Below, piece after piece: positions 8,061 to 16,740 of a stretch of DNA of 64,000 nt (position 1 is its first letter; every line of letters starts with the position of its first letter). The stretch is from Streptomyces hygroscopicus (GTDB lineage: Bacteria > Actinomycetota > Actinomycetes > Streptomycetales > Streptomycetaceae), in NCBI RefSeq assembly GCF_026168105.1, contig NZ_LBMW01000035.1:1-64000 (forward strand), given 5' to 3'. The notes beneath the pieces are model-generated. The model was not told where the DNA came from. It was given only the letters and a program-made list of their open reading frames with translations, and did no database searches. Both the position numbers and the translations under genes were made by a program.

Positions 8061-8756
8061 GTGACCCGCGCATCCCTGGACAAGCAGCCGCACGAAGTCG
8101 CCTCGATGTTCGACGACGTGGCGGAACGGTACGACCTGACGAACGACGTGCTGTCCCTGGGGCAGACGCGACTGTGGCGCAAGGAGGTCGCGAAGGCGGT
8201 CGACGCGCGCCCCGCGCAGAAGGTCCTCGACCTGGCGGCGGGCACGGCGACCTCGTCGCTCCCCTTCACGCGCGCGGGCGCGTACGTCGTCCCCTGCGAC
8301 TTCTCGCTCGGGATGCTCCAGGTCGGCAAGAAGCGGCACCCCTGGATGCCGCTCACGGCCGGGGACGCGACCCGGCTGCCGTTCAAGGACGACGTCTTCG
8401 ACGCGGTGACGATCTCCTTCGGGCTGCGGAACGTGCAGGACACGGACGCGGCGCTGACGGAGCTGTACCGGGTGACGAAGCCGGGCGGGCGCGTGGTGAT
8501 CTGCGAGTTCTCACACCCCACGTGGACGCCCTTCCGCACGGTCTACACCGAGTACCTGATGCGCGCGCTGCCGCCGGTGGCGCGCGCGGTGTCGTCCAAC
8601 CCGGACGCGTACGTCTACCTCGCCGAGTCCATCCGGGCCTGGCCCGACCAGCCGGCCCTCGCGGAGCGGCTGCGCGAGGCGGGCTGGTCGAAGGTGGCGT
8701 GGCGGAACCTCACGGGCGGGGTCGTGGCACTGCACCGCGGGTTCAAGGCGGACTGA
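8061..8756 (+). CDS. menG: Demethylmenaquinone methyltransferase
   Basis: SAM-dependent C-methyltransferase that completes menaquinone by methylating demethylmenaquinone (MenG/UbiE family). The 231-residue protein shows the family signatures: FDDVAERYDLTNDVLSLG near residue 17, the SAM-binding VLDLAAGTATSS at 55-66, and ISFGLRNVQDTDAAL near residue 118. GTG 8061 starts the protein. It lies downstream of mqnC in the same direction, with about 100 bp after the small barrel-less gene, so it may have its own promoter or be read through. Confidence 0.93.
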   Translation: MTRASLDKQPHEVASMFDDVAERYDLTNDVLSLGQTRLWRKEVAKAVDARPAQKVLDLAAGTATSSLPFTRAGAYVVPCDFSLGMLQVGKKRHPWMPLTAGDATRLPFKDDVFDAVTISFGLRNVQDTDAALTELYRVTKPGGRVVICEFSHPTWTPFRTVYTEYLMRALPPVARAVSSNPDAYVYLAESIRAWPDQPALAERLREAGWSKVAWRNLTGGVVALHRGFKAD

Positions 8757-8886
8757 CGGTCCTCGCGAGGCCCGCCGTCAACGGGTCGCCACGAACGGGG
8801 GATTGACGGGAACCGGTCAATGGAAGACTACGTCCGTTGATGACGTCTCATCACCGCACGAGTTCTTCGGACGACGGAGCGTTCCC

Positions 8887-10779
8887 ATGGCGTCGTACTG
8901 CCCGCACTGCGGGACCCAGGCCCCCGACGAGGCCCGCTACTGCATGAGATGCGGACGGGAGCGCGAGCCGGTGGCGACGGAGCGGGGTGCCGTCGAGCCC
9001 ACGGGCGCCCCACTCGAGCCGTCCACCGGCCCCACCGTGCCGCCGGTCTCTCCGCCGCTCGGGCCGCCGCCCCCGTCGTACGCCCCGGCTCCCGCCTCTC
9101 CCTCCGCTTCCGCCCCGGCCTCCGCCCAGGGCCGGCCGCCGCTCCTCGGCGCCTTCCTCGGGCGCACCTTCCGGGGGGACTGGGCCGGGGCCGCCCGGGC
9201 CGCCGCCTGGCCCGTCGGACTGGTGCTCGTCGCCGCGCTGGCGCTGGCCATCCCCTCGTACGGGCAGAATGACACCGTGGTCGTCGGCTTCGGGGAACGG
9301 CTGCGGATCGCGCTCGCCGCGCTGCTCCAGGCACTCGGCGGGGGGCTCGAGGTGAAGGACGCTGCCGGGTCGGTGCTCGGTGACGCCTCCGGCGGGCTCC
9401 TTTCCGGCATCCGGGGCGGCGGCTCGCTCTCGCTGGTCCCGCTGACCGTCACCGCCCTGTGGATCGCCGCGCTCTGCATCGGCGTCCGCGGCCTGCGCAG
9501 GGGTCTCGTCGAGCGCGGCTCGCGCGGGGCGACCGCCGGTGCGGAGGCGGCTGTCCGGGTCGCCCTGCTCCTGGCCGCCGCCACCCTGGTCCTCGGCCTC
9601 TGCGCCCGGCCGACCCTCGCGGAGGGCGTGGAGATCTCCACCTCGCCCTGGCTCGCCGCACTCGGCGCCCTGCTGCTCGGGTCGGCCGTGGCGGGTGGCG
9701 TACTGCTCCGCGCCGAGACCGGCCGCCTGCCGGGGACCCGGTTGCTCCTGCGGGCGACCGGCACCGCCCTGCGTGCCTACGCGGCCGTCCTCGTGCTGTG
9801 CTCGGTCGTGGCGTTCGTCGTCTGCGTCACGCAGTTCGACGACAACTCGGGCGGTTCCAGAACCTCTGCGGTCGTCTTCGCGCTGCTCCTGCTGCCCAAC
9901 CTTGCGGTCCTGGCGCTCGGTCTGTCCTGGGGCGCCTCCATCGACGCGGAGGCGAACGGGAGTTCACCGTACGGCGGGGCGTACCGGCACCAGGGCTTCG
10001 GGCTGTCCGAGCTCGGGCACCAGGTCAACGCCTGGGCGGTGGTGGGGGCGCTGGCCCTCGGTCTGGTGTGCGCGCTCACGGTGGGCGCCATCGCCGCGCG
10101 CCGCTCGGCGGACCGGCGTGAACAGCTGCTGGCCTCGGGGGTCTTCATCGCGCTGTTCCTGCTGCTGGCCTGGATCGGCGGCTTCGGATGGCAGTTGTCG
10201 GCGACCGCGTCGGGCTACGGTTCCGGCTTCGGCTACGGTTCCGACTCCGGCTACTCCTCCCCGGGCGCCATCGGCGGCACGGTCGAGGCGGGTGTCAGCC
10301 TCCCGGAAGGGCTGCTCTTCGGCCTGTTGTGGGTCTTCGGGGCTGCGTTCGTGGCCCCGTACCTGGTGCGGATGACCGGCGGCCGCACCACGGTCGTCGC
10401 CCCACCGCTCCCGCCGATGCCGAGCACTCCGGCGGGGTACGGCCCCGGGATGCCACCGGTTCCCGAGGGACGGCCCAGGCCCGGTACGCCGCCGACGCCG
10501 GGCCCGGCGCCCGACGTGCCCCCCGTGCCTTCGACCCGTGTGGAGCCCCTGGCGCCCCCGGCTCCCGTCGGGCCCCCGTCGGCTTATCATGCGCCGCCCG
10601 CGCCGACCGCGAACCACCACGTTCCGGCTTACGTGCCCGGTGCTCCGGCACCCGGCGCCCCCGCGCCCTCGCCCGTGCGCCGCAGTTCCGTCCTCGTCTG
10701 GGTCGTCACGATCGTCGTGGCGTGCGTGGTCGGCGGTGGTGCGGCGGCCGCCCTGCTGTTCTGGCAGGGCCACCACTAG
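8887..10779 (+). CDS. Zinc-ribbon multipass membrane protein, unknown function
   Basis: A 630-residue protein with an N-terminal zinc ribbon (C5, C8, C19, C22), then a Pro/Ala-rich linker to about residue 80. A multipass membrane region of roughly nine to ten helices extends to about residue 500, followed by a Pro-rich tail and a final membrane helix near the C-terminus (VVTIVVACVVGGGAAAALLF). A Gly/Tyr/Ser loop (GYGSGFGYGSDSGYSS) lies near residue 445. ATG 8887 follows GGAG and places the ribbon at the extreme N-terminus; the in-frame upstream extension has no support. The stop TAG lies inside the first copy of a 30-bp tandem repeat. No catalytic motif is recognised. Confidence 0.75.
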   Translation: MASYCPHCGTQAPDEARYCMRCGREREPVATERGAVEPTGAPLEPSTGPTVPPVSPPLGPPPPSYAPAPASPSASAPASAQGRPPLLGAFLGRTFRGDWAGAARAAAWPVGLVLVAALALAIPSYGQNDTVVVGFGERLRIALAALLQALGGGLEVKDAAGSVLGDASGGLLSGIRGGGSLSLVPLTVTALWIAALCIGVRGLRRGLVERGSRGATAGAEAAVRVALLLAAATLVLGLCARPTLAEGVEISTSPWLAALGALLLGSAVAGGVLLRAETGRLPGTRLLLRATGTALRAYAAVLVLCSVVAFVVCVTQFDDNSGGSRTSAVVFALLLLPNLAVLALGLSWGASIDAEANGSSPYGGAYRHQGFGLSELGHQVNAWAVVGALALGLVCALTVGAIAARRSADRREQLLASGVFIALFLLLAWIGGFGWQLSATASGYGSGFGYGSDSGYSSPGAIGGTVEAGVSLPEGLLFGLLWVFGAAFVAPYLVRMTGGRTTVVAPPLPPMPSTPAGYGPGMPPVPEGRPRPGTPPTPGPAPDVPPVPSTRVEPLAPPAPVGPPSAYHAPPAPTANHHVPAYVPGAPAPGAPAPSPVRRSSVLVWVVTIVVACVVGGGAAAALLFWQGHH

Positions 10780-10880
10780 GCGTCGATGTCCCGGCAGGGC
10801 CACCATCGGGCGCCGCTGTCCCGGCAGGGCCACCACCAGGCGCCGCTGTCCCGGCGGAGCCGCCACCGGGCGCCGCGCCA
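10761..10880. repeat. 30-bp tandem repeat spanning the 3' end of the zinc-ribbon gene
   Basis: Four copies start at about 10763, 10793, 10823 and 10853 with an exact 30-bp period; the core is GGCAGGGCCACCA. The first copy encodes the last residues, WQGHH, and the TAG stop. The later copies stay in frame for about 40 codons, and have CGG or CAG where copy one has TAG. The fourth copy is degenerate. Confidence 0.8.
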
Positions 10881-10917
10881 CCGGGAACGTCGGGCGGCAC
10901 GGCGCCGATGACCGGGA

Positions 10918-10939
10918 TCAGATGACCGGAGTCATCTGA
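10918..10939. terminator. Hairpin over the PASTA gene stop codon
   Basis: TCAGATGAC (10918-10926) pairs perfectly with GTCATCTGA (10931-10939) across the loop CGGA. It lies between two convergent genes and contains the stop codon of the minus-strand PASTA gene. A bidirectional terminator is likely, although no T-run follows. Confidence 0.5.
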
Positions 10940-11279
10940 GCACTTCGAACGCGTCCCCGGGCTCGTCGAGTTCGCGGCGCATCCCGCCCGGTGGCGGGAT
11001 GGGCAGCCGCGGCTCGCGGACCCCGGCGCCTCCGCCGCCCTCGCCCTCACCGAGGTCGAACCACACGGTGACCACGGCACCGCGCGGCACCTCGGCGCCG
11101 GGCAGAGGATATTGGCGTACGACGTAGTCGACGACGGTGCGATGGAAGTCCGGCCGGTCGGGCGCGGCGAGCATGACGCCCTGATTGGCGGCGGCCTCGC
11201 GTGCGTCGACCGCCATCAGACCGACCAGCCGTGGCACGCGTACTTCGGGTGTTTTGGGCGTTATAGGCACAGATGTCAC
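10932..11279 (-). CDS. Small PASTA-domain protein
   Basis: About 115 residues with a single PASTA-like module: VRVPRLVGLMAVDAREAAANQG near the N-terminus, then VVRQYPLPGAEVPRGAVVTVW. PASTA domains bind muropeptides or beta-lactams in kinases and penicillin-binding proteins. Here the module stands alone without a signal peptide or membrane helix, so a cytosolic or moonlighting role is possible. The start is unsure: GTG 11279 gives a product opening just before the PASTA domain, while an in-frame TTG at 11318 would add 13 residues. The C-terminal 35 residues are Gly/Glu- then Pro-rich. Confidence 0.65.
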   Translation of the reverse strand: MTSVPITPKTPEVRVPRLVGLMAVDAREAAANQGVMLAAPDRPDFHRTVVDYVVRQYPLPGAEVPRGAVVTVWFDLGEGEGGGGAGVREPRLPIPPPGGMRRELDEPGDAFEVLR

Positions 11280-11363
11280 CCCCAGCGGTACTGGCAGGGT
11301 AACCGGGCGGGGGCGCAACTCGGAAGCGGCGCGTGTCTTTCTGCAGCAGTCGGTAACCGAGTG

Positions 11364-11870
11364 TCACAAGGTGAGCCGGTAGCAGTGCGCCGGCTCCCTC
11401 AGAGTGGGGTGCGTGAAGACCTCGGCCAGCTCCATGCCCAGGCGCCGGGTCACGGCGATCGACCGCTCGTTGGCGGGCTTGACCATGGCGACGACCCCGG
11501 TCACCCCCGCCGCCCGCACCCGCTCCAGCGTGGTCACCGCTGCCGCGGTGACGTAGCCCTTGCCCCAGTGCGCCCGCCCGAGCCGCCAGCCGATCTCGAT
11601 CTCCCCCTCGGGTCCCCACTCGACCGGCCACGGCTGAGCGCCCGTGAAACCGATGACCTCGCCCGACTCGTCGAGCATGGTCCACAGGCAGAAGCCGCGC
11701 TCGGCGTCGTGTCTGCGCTGGCGGGCGGTGAGCTCCTCGTAGACGGACAGCTCGGCGGCCTGGCCCCCGTAGAACTCCATGACCTCCGGGTCCGCGAAGA
11801 TCCGGTGCCAGGCGAAGGCGTCCTCGTCGGTGGGGACGCGCAGCTGTACGTCGGGGAGAGCTCGGTTCAC
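11364..11870 (-). CDS. GNAT-family N-acetyltransferase
   Basis: A 168-residue acetyl-CoA-dependent acetyltransferase of the RimJ/RimL-like group. The acetyl-CoA binding core is visible as EIEIGWRLGRAHWGKGYVTAA (about residues 90-110), followed by NERSIAVTRRLGM near residue 132, both typical of this branch. The substrate is unknown; relatives acetylate protein N-termini or small amines. The gene is divergent from the MenJ-like gene, with about 190 bp between starts. Confidence 0.85.
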   Translation of the reverse strand: MNRALPDVQLRVPTDEDAFAWHRIFADPEVMEFYGGQAAELSVYEELTARQRRHDAERGFCLWTMLDESGEVIGFTGAQPWPVEWGPEGEIEIGWRLGRAHWGKGYVTAAAVTTLERVRAAGVTGVVAMVKPANERSIAVTRRLGMELAEVFTHPTLREPAHCYRLTL

Positions 11871-12057
11871 GGGGGCAGCCCTTCAGCCGGGAGATCGATA
11901 CCGCTGAATAGACTGCCCATGTCCAGTGCCCGTCAGCATGTCGTTTTCGCCGATGTTTTCGTCGCTGCCGCCCGCTGCCGCCGGCGCAGGCGTCGTTTGT
12001 CGAGCCGTCGTTGTCGTTGTCGTCGTTGCCGTCGTCGAGTCTTGGGGAGAACCCGCC

Positions 12058-13347
12058 GTGACCGAGCCCCAGCCCCTTACCGAACACACCGCCGATGTGA
12101 TCGTCGTCGGGGCCGGGCCAGCCGGTTCCACCACCGCGTACCACCTGGCGAAGGCCGGGTTGGACGTGCTGCTGCTGGAGAAGACCGCCTTCCCGCGCGA
12201 GAAGGTGTGCGGCGACGGCCTGACTCCGCGCGCCACCAAGCAGCTCGTCGCGATGGGCATCGACATCTCCGAGGAAGCAGGCTGGCTGCGCAACAAGGGT
12301 CTGCGCATCATCGGCGGCGGGGTGCGGCTCCAGCTCGACTGGCCGGATCTGGCCTCGTACCCGGACTACGGACTGGTCCGCAAGCGCGACGACTTCGACG
12401 AGCAGCTGGCCCGGCAGGCGCAGAAGGCGGGCGCCCGCCTGTACGAGCGCTGCAACGTGGGCGCGCCGGTCATCGACGACCGCACCGGCCGCATCACCGG
12501 CGTGCACGCCAAGCTGGGCGAGGAGAAGCGCGCGGTGACCTTCCACGCGCCCCTGGTGGTGGCCGCGGACGGCAACTCCTCGCGCCTGTCGCTGGCGATG
12601 GGCCTGCACCGCCGCGAGGACCGCCCGATGGGCGTCGCGGTCCGTACGTACTTCACGTCCCCGCGCCACGAGGACGACTACCTGGAGTCCTGGCTGGAGC
12701 TGTGGGACCGGCGCGGCGGCCAGGAGCGGCTGCTGCCGGGCTACGGCTGGATCTTCGGCATGGGCGACGGGACGAGCAACGTCGGCCTGGGCGTCCTGAA
12801 CACCTCGGCCTCCTTCAAGGAGCTGGACTGGCGCGAGGTGCTGAAGGCCTGGTGCGCCTCGATGCCCGAGGACTGGGGCTACACCCCCGAGAACATGACC
12901 GGCCCCATCCGCGGCGCCGCCCTCCCCATGGCCTTCAACCGCCAGCCGCACTACACGAAGGGCCTGCTGCTCGTCGGTGACGCGGGCGGCCTGGTGAACC
13001 CCTTCAACGGTGAGGGCATCGCGTACGCGATGGAGTCGGGCCAGATCGCCGCGGACGTCATCGTCCAGGCCCTGGCCCGCTCGACCCCCGGCGGGCGCGA
13101 ACTGGCCCTGCACAACTACCCGAAGATCCTCAAGGACACCTACGGCGGCTACTACACGCTGGGCCGTGCCTTCGTGAAGCTGATCGGCAACCCGAAGGTG
13201 ATGAAGATCGCGACGCAGCGGGGCCTGACGCATCCGCTCCTGATGAAGTTCACCCTGAAGCTCCTGGCCAACCTGACCGACCCGACGGGCGGCGACGCGA
13301 TGGACCGCGTCATCAACGGCCTGTCCAAGGTGGCGCCCAAGGCGTGA
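12058..13347 (+). CDS. Geranylgeranyl-reductase-family flavoprotein (MenJ-like)
   Basis: A 429-residue FAD-dependent reductase that saturates isoprenoid double bonds. The Rossmann FAD motif VVGAGPAGS is at residues 16-24, and the second FAD motif GDAGGLVNPFNGEGI is near residue 306. The family signature REKVCGDGLTPRA is near residue 51. Streptomyces menaquinones are partly hydrogenated (MK-9 H4 to H8), and mycobacterial MenJ does the equivalent reaction. Placed between menG and nuo, a menaquinone-tail reductase is the best reading. GTG 12058 is chosen because the in-frame upstream extension is a low-complexity GTCGTT tract encoding poly-Val. Confidence 0.82.
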   Translation: MTEPQPLTEHTADVIVVGAGPAGSTTAYHLAKAGLDVLLLEKTAFPREKVCGDGLTPRATKQLVAMGIDISEEAGWLRNKGLRIIGGGVRLQLDWPDLASYPDYGLVRKRDDFDEQLARQAQKAGARLYERCNVGAPVIDDRTGRITGVHAKLGEEKRAVTFHAPLVVAADGNSSRLSLAMGLHRREDRPMGVAVRTYFTSPRHEDDYLESWLELWDRRGGQERLLPGYGWIFGMGDGTSNVGLGVLNTSASFKELDWREVLKAWCASMPEDWGYTPENMTGPIRGAALPMAFNRQPHYTKGLLLVGDAGGLVNPFNGEGIAYAMESGQIAADVIVQALARSTPGGRELALHNYPKILKDTYGGYYTLGRAFVKLIGNPKVMKIATQRGLTHPLLMKFTLKLLANLTDPTGGDAMDRVINGLSKVAPKA

Positions 13348-13402
13348 CCCCTACGGGTTGCTCGGCTCCCCCGCCTTGACCGCGCGCCGCGCGAACACCT
13401 CC

Positions 13403-13467
13403 GCGTGGCGGCCGGGCACGTGCCGAGGCGCGTCCTTGCGGTCGCGCCTCGGCACGTCCCGCCACGC
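13403..13467 (+). terminator. Long hairpin after the MenJ-like gene
   Basis: A perfect 15-bp stem ACGTGCCGAGGCGCG (13418-13432) / CGCGCCTCGGCACGT (13443-13457) with a 10-nt loop is flanked by a further 9-bp pairing, GCGTGGCGG (13403-13411) / CCGCCACGC (13459-13467), separated by a small asymmetric bulge. It lies 56 bp after the stop codon. There is no T-run, as is common for Streptomyces terminators. Confidence 0.65.
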
Positions 13468-13594
13468 AGTCACCGGGCTCACCGGGCGCGGATCCCGTTG
13501 GGGGTGAATCCCTCCCGCTGTCGTGTGTGGATGCCGTGCGTGACCGGTCCGCGACCTTCCGTCGCCTCGCGTCTCTCCCTACCCTCCCGTAACC

Positions 13595-15400
13595 ATGACG
13601 ACGGAACACCAGGGAACGACCCGCAGACGCTTTCTCGCCCGTGCCGGGGGAGCTGCCACCGCCCTCTCCTTATGGCCGAGTACGGCCGCTGCATGGCCGA
13701 GTGCGGCCGCTGCCGCGGGTAAACGCGTCGCCGTCCTCGGCGGCGGTGTCTCCGGGCTCAGCGCCGCCCACGAACTCGCCGAACGCGGCTACGCCGTCAC
13801 CGTCTACGAGTACTACGACGTCCTCGGCGGCAAGGCCCGCTCGATGGACGTCCCCGGATCCGCCTCGGGCGGCCGCAGACCCCTGCCCGGCGAGCACGGC
13901 TTCCGGTTCTTCCCCGGCTTCTACCGCAATCTTCCGGACACCCTGCGTCGCATCCCCTTCCCGGGCAATGCGAACGGCGTCCACGACAACCTCCGCAGCG
14001 GCACCGAGGCCCTCTTCGCCCGGGCCGGCGGACGCCCGGACCTTCACTTCCCGCTGCGTCGGCTCACCACCCCGCCCGCGCCCGGCGACATCACCCCGTC
14101 CTGGATCCGCGACCAGATCCTGTCCGTCCTCGACGTGGGCACCCGGCTGCCCGCCCATGAGGCCGCGTACTTCGCCGACCGTGTCCTCGTCCACCTCACC
14201 AGCTGCGACGCCCGCCGCGAGGACCAGTGGGAGAAGACCTCCTGGTGGGAGTTCATCCGCGCCGGCCGCATGAGCGAGGAGTACCGGACGCTCCTCGGCG
14301 TCGGGCAGACCCGCAATCTCGTCGCCACCCGCGCCGAGATCGCCTCCACCCGCACCGTCGGCCGCGTCATCATCGAGGCGCTGCTGCTGTGGGGGCTGCT
14401 CGGCCGCGGCATGGACGGCGACGCGGACATCGACCGGGTGCTCAACGCCCCGACGAGCGAGGCCTGGATCGACCCCTGGGCCGCACACCTGCGTCTCCTC
14501 GGCGTCGAGTTCGTGTTCGGTGCCCAGGTGCGCGAGGTCCTGTACGAGGGCGGGCGTGTCACCGGCATCCGCGTCTCCGCGCGCGACGGGAACAACGAAC
14601 GCACCGTCACCGCCGACCACTACGTATCCGCCATGCCGGTCGAGCACGCCCGCCGTACCTGGGGCGCGGCTCTGCGCGCCGCCGACCCGCAGCTCGGCCG
14701 GTGCGATGCGCTGAGGACCGACTGGATGACCGGCGTGCAGTTCTATCTGCGGGCGCCCACGCCCGTTGTCCACGGGCACATCAACTGCCTTGACTCACCC
14801 TGGTCCGTGACCGGGATCGGGCAGGCGCAATTCTGGGACAAACGGAACTTCTCGGCGGACTACGGCGACGGAAGTGCCCACGACTGTCTCTCCGCGATCG
14901 TCTCGGAATGGGACAAGCCGGGGATCCTGTACGGCAAGACGGCCCGTGAGTGCACTCGGGAAGAGGTCGTGGAGGAGTGCTGGGCACAACTGAAGGACGC
15001 CCTGAACGACTCCGGCAAGACGACGCTCACCGACGCCGACCGGCTGGGCTGGTTCATGGACCCGGCGGTGACGGGGCTCGGTGGGCCGGATCCGCAGAAC
15101 CGCGAACCGCTCCTGATCCACCCCACGGGCACGCTCTACAACCGCCCGTCGGCCAGGACGGCCGTGCCGAACTTCTTCCTGGCGGGCGACTACGTCCGCA
15201 CGGATGTGGATCTGGCGACGATGGAAGGCGCCAACGAGTCGGCGCGACGGGCGGTCAACGCATTGCTCGACACGGACAATTCGGGCGCAGGGCGGTGCCG
15301 GATCTGGGAGCTGTACCGCCCGCCTGAGCTGGAGCCCCTCAAACGGGTCGACGAACTGCGCTATCGGCTGGGCCTGCCGAACACCTTCGACCTGGGGTGA
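13595..15400 (+). CDS. Tat-exported FAD-dependent amine-oxidase-like oxidoreductase
   Basis: A 601-residue flavoprotein with a twin-arginine signal at its N-terminus (TRRRFL at residues 9-14, then an Ala-rich stretch). A Rossmann FAD motif VAVLGGGVSGLSAAHE follows near residue 44. GKARS and EHGFRFFPGFYRNL follow as in the amine-oxidase / hydroxysqualene-dehydroxylase superfamily. The C-terminal motif NFFLAGDYVRTDVDLATMEG is the second FAD-binding segment. Automated annotation often calls such proteins hydroxysqualene dehydroxylase, but a Tat-exported enzyme is unlikely to be HpnE itself and no hopanoid genes are nearby. The substrate is unknown. ATG 13595 gives the signal peptide a short n-region. 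Confidence 0.82.
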   Translation: MTTEHQGTTRRRFLARAGGAATALSLWPSTAAAWPSAAAAAGKRVAVLGGGVSGLSAAHELAERGYAVTVYEYYDVLGGKARSMDVPGSASGGRRPLPGEHGFRFFPGFYRNLPDTLRRIPFPGNANGVHDNLRSGTEALFARAGGRPDLHFPLRRLTTPPAPGDITPSWIRDQILSVLDVGTRLPAHEAAYFADRVLVHLTSCDARREDQWEKTSWWEFIRAGRMSEEYRTLLGVGQTRNLVATRAEIASTRTVGRVIIEALLLWGLLGRGMDGDADIDRVLNAPTSEAWIDPWAAHLRLLGVEFVFGAQVREVLYEGGRVTGIRVSARDGNNERTVTADHYVSAMPVEHARRTWGAALRAADPQLGRCDALRTDWMTGVQFYLRAPTPVVHGHINCLDSPWSVTGIGQAQFWDKRNFSADYGDGSAHDCLSAIVSEWDKPGILYGKTARECTREEVVEECWAQLKDALNDSGKTTLTDADRLGWFMDPAVTGLGGPDPQNREPLLIHPTGTLYNRPSARTAVPNFFLAGDYVRTDVDLATMEGANESARRAVNALLDTDNSGAGRCRIWELYRPPELEPLKRVDELRYRLGLPNTFDLG

Positions 15401-15404
15401 GAGG

Positions 15405-15434
15405 GCGGGCCGCCCACATTCGTGGGCGGCCCGC
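15405..15434. terminator. Perfect 13-bp bidirectional terminator hairpin
   Basis: GCGGGCCGCCCAC (15405-15417) and GTGGGCGGCCCGC (15422-15434) pair perfectly across the loop ATTC, five bases after the flavoprotein stop codon. The convergent NlpC/P60 gene ends 26 bp further on, so the hairpin can end both transcripts. Confidence 0.85.
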
Positions 15435-15459
15435 TGCGGCCCTCTTGAGTCCGTACCGC

Positions 15460-16272
15460 TCAGAGCACGCGCACCGCGCCGGTCGGCGGGTCGTACGACA
15501 GCGGCTTCTCGACGACGCCGCTGGAGGGGTTCTGCGCACCGACGAACATGCCGTCGCCGACGTACACCGCGACGTGGTACGCGCTGCCCGCGCTGCCCCA
15601 GTAGAGGATGTCGCCCGGCTGCAGATTGCTCAGCGAGACCTGGGTGCCGGCGGTCGACTGGTCCTGCGAGACGCGCGGCAGGCTGACGCCGATCTGCTTG
15701 AACGCGGTCTGCACGAGACCGGAGCAGTCCCAGGAGTTGGGGCCGGTGCCGCCGGAGACGTAAGCGTCACCGATCTGCGCCTTGACGAAGGCGATGACCG
15801 CCGCGGCCGAACCGGTGGCCGTGGACGTCGAGGTCGCCGACGAAGCGCTGCTCGACGCGGCGGTGAGCACGGTCCGCTCGGAGCTGCGCGAGGCGGCGGC
15901 CTCCGCGGTCTTGCGCTCGGCCTCGGCCTTCCGCCTGGCCTCGTCCGCCTGCTTCTTGGCGTCCGCGAGGTCCGCCTTGGCCTGCTTGGCGGCATTTGCG
16001 GCGGCGGCGTCGCGCTCGGCCTGCAGCTGGTAGTTGGCCGCGGTCTGCTGGGTGGCCTCCGCGGACTGTGCGACCTGTGTGGCCAGGTCGACCGTGAGGG
16101 TGGGCAGTTCGAGGGTCTGCGTCACCGGCTCGGCCGCGTCGGCCGAAGCGGACCCGCCGGCCACGGCCAGGGTGCTGAGCACACCACCGGCAACTCCGGC
16201 CCGCATCGCGATCGTCGATGCGCTGCGGCTGCGGGGCTTCCGGTGGCTGCGTATGTGAGCGGTGTGGGACAT
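15460..16272 (-). CDS. Secreted NlpC/P60 peptidoglycan endopeptidase
   Basis: A cell-wall hydrolase of 270 residues that would cleave peptide stems of peptidoglycan outside the cell. It has a long signal peptide (through about residue 46, SASADAAEP). An Ala/Lys/Glu-rich coiled coil follows (about residues 60-128), then a Ser/Ala/Thr linker and a C-terminal NlpC/P60 domain. The catalytic cysteine is C183 in WDCSGLVQTAF and the histidine is H233 in YHVAVYVGD. ATG 16272 is chosen because it gives MSHTAHIRSHRKPRSRS, a normal basic n-region. An ATG at 16302 is possible and closer to GGAG. No ydaO-type leader is visible upstream, unlike the SLT gene at 47.7 kb. Confidence 0.88.
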   Translation of the reverse strand: MSHTAHIRSHRKPRSRSASTIAMRAGVAGGVLSTLAVAGGSASADAAEPVTQTLELPTLTVDLATQVAQSAEATQQTAANYQLQAERDAAAANAAKQAKADLADAKKQADEARRKAEAERKTAEAAASRSSERTVLTAASSSASSATSTSTATGSAAAVIAFVKAQIGDAYVSGGTGPNSWDCSGLVQTAFKQIGVSLPRVSQDQSTAGTQVSLSNLQPGDILYWGSAGSAYHVAVYVGDGMFVGAQNPSSGVVEKPLSYDPPTGAVRVL

Positions 16273-16576
16273 GGGTACAACCGGTATCAGGGGCTCCTCC
16301 ATACCTTCAAGAAACGTGTGGTGCGCCACAGTTGTTCAACCGGCATGCCGAATCCCGGGTGTGTCACTCTTTATTGACGCCGTAACGGGCATTACGGACA
16401 CCAGTGATCAAGCCTGTGATCATGGGCTTTCGTCGTTACGCCCGAATTGCTCGGCGCTTACCACCGGATCGGACGCTTGGCCAAGCCCGGTTTATGAGGA
16501 GCTCGCCCAATGTGGCACAGGTCACGGAACGGTCTCTGTCGCGGCGGCGTCTCGCGTGTGGCTCGCGCCCCCTCTG

Positions 16577-16740
16577 TCCGTGAACGGGCACACCTGCCCC
16601 ATTGCGAACGAGCGCACCCGTCCGCTCGTGAACATGTGCACCCGTCGCTCGCGAACATGCACACCCCTCTGCTCGCGAACATGCACACTCGCCGCTCGTC
16701 GCGAGCGCACCCTCCGCTCGTGAATGCGTGCACACATCTG
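16577..16740. repeat. Degenerate 24-bp tandem array, about seven copies
   Basis: The landmark GAAC recurs at 16582, 16606, 16630, 16653 and 16677. Two weaker copies follow near 16703 and 16722, for a period of about 24 bp. The unit resembles CTCGYGAACATGCACACCC. Copies are contiguous with no unique spacers, so this is not a CRISPR array. Confidence 0.75.

Noticed and set aside
11926..12057. N-terminal extension of the MenJ-like protein
   Set aside because: The 44 extra residues come from a GTCGTT low-complexity tract encoding poly-Val. The conserved protein begins at GTG 12058.
16273..16500. c-di-AMP riboswitch upstream of the NlpC/P60 gene
   Set aside because: Looked for because it is common for such hydrolases; the GGGGACCCAGGTAA-type and CCCGAACCCGACAGCT-type blocks are missing.
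16577..16740. Possible CRISPR array
   Set aside because: The 24-bp units abut each other without unique spacers, are degenerate, and no cas genes are present.
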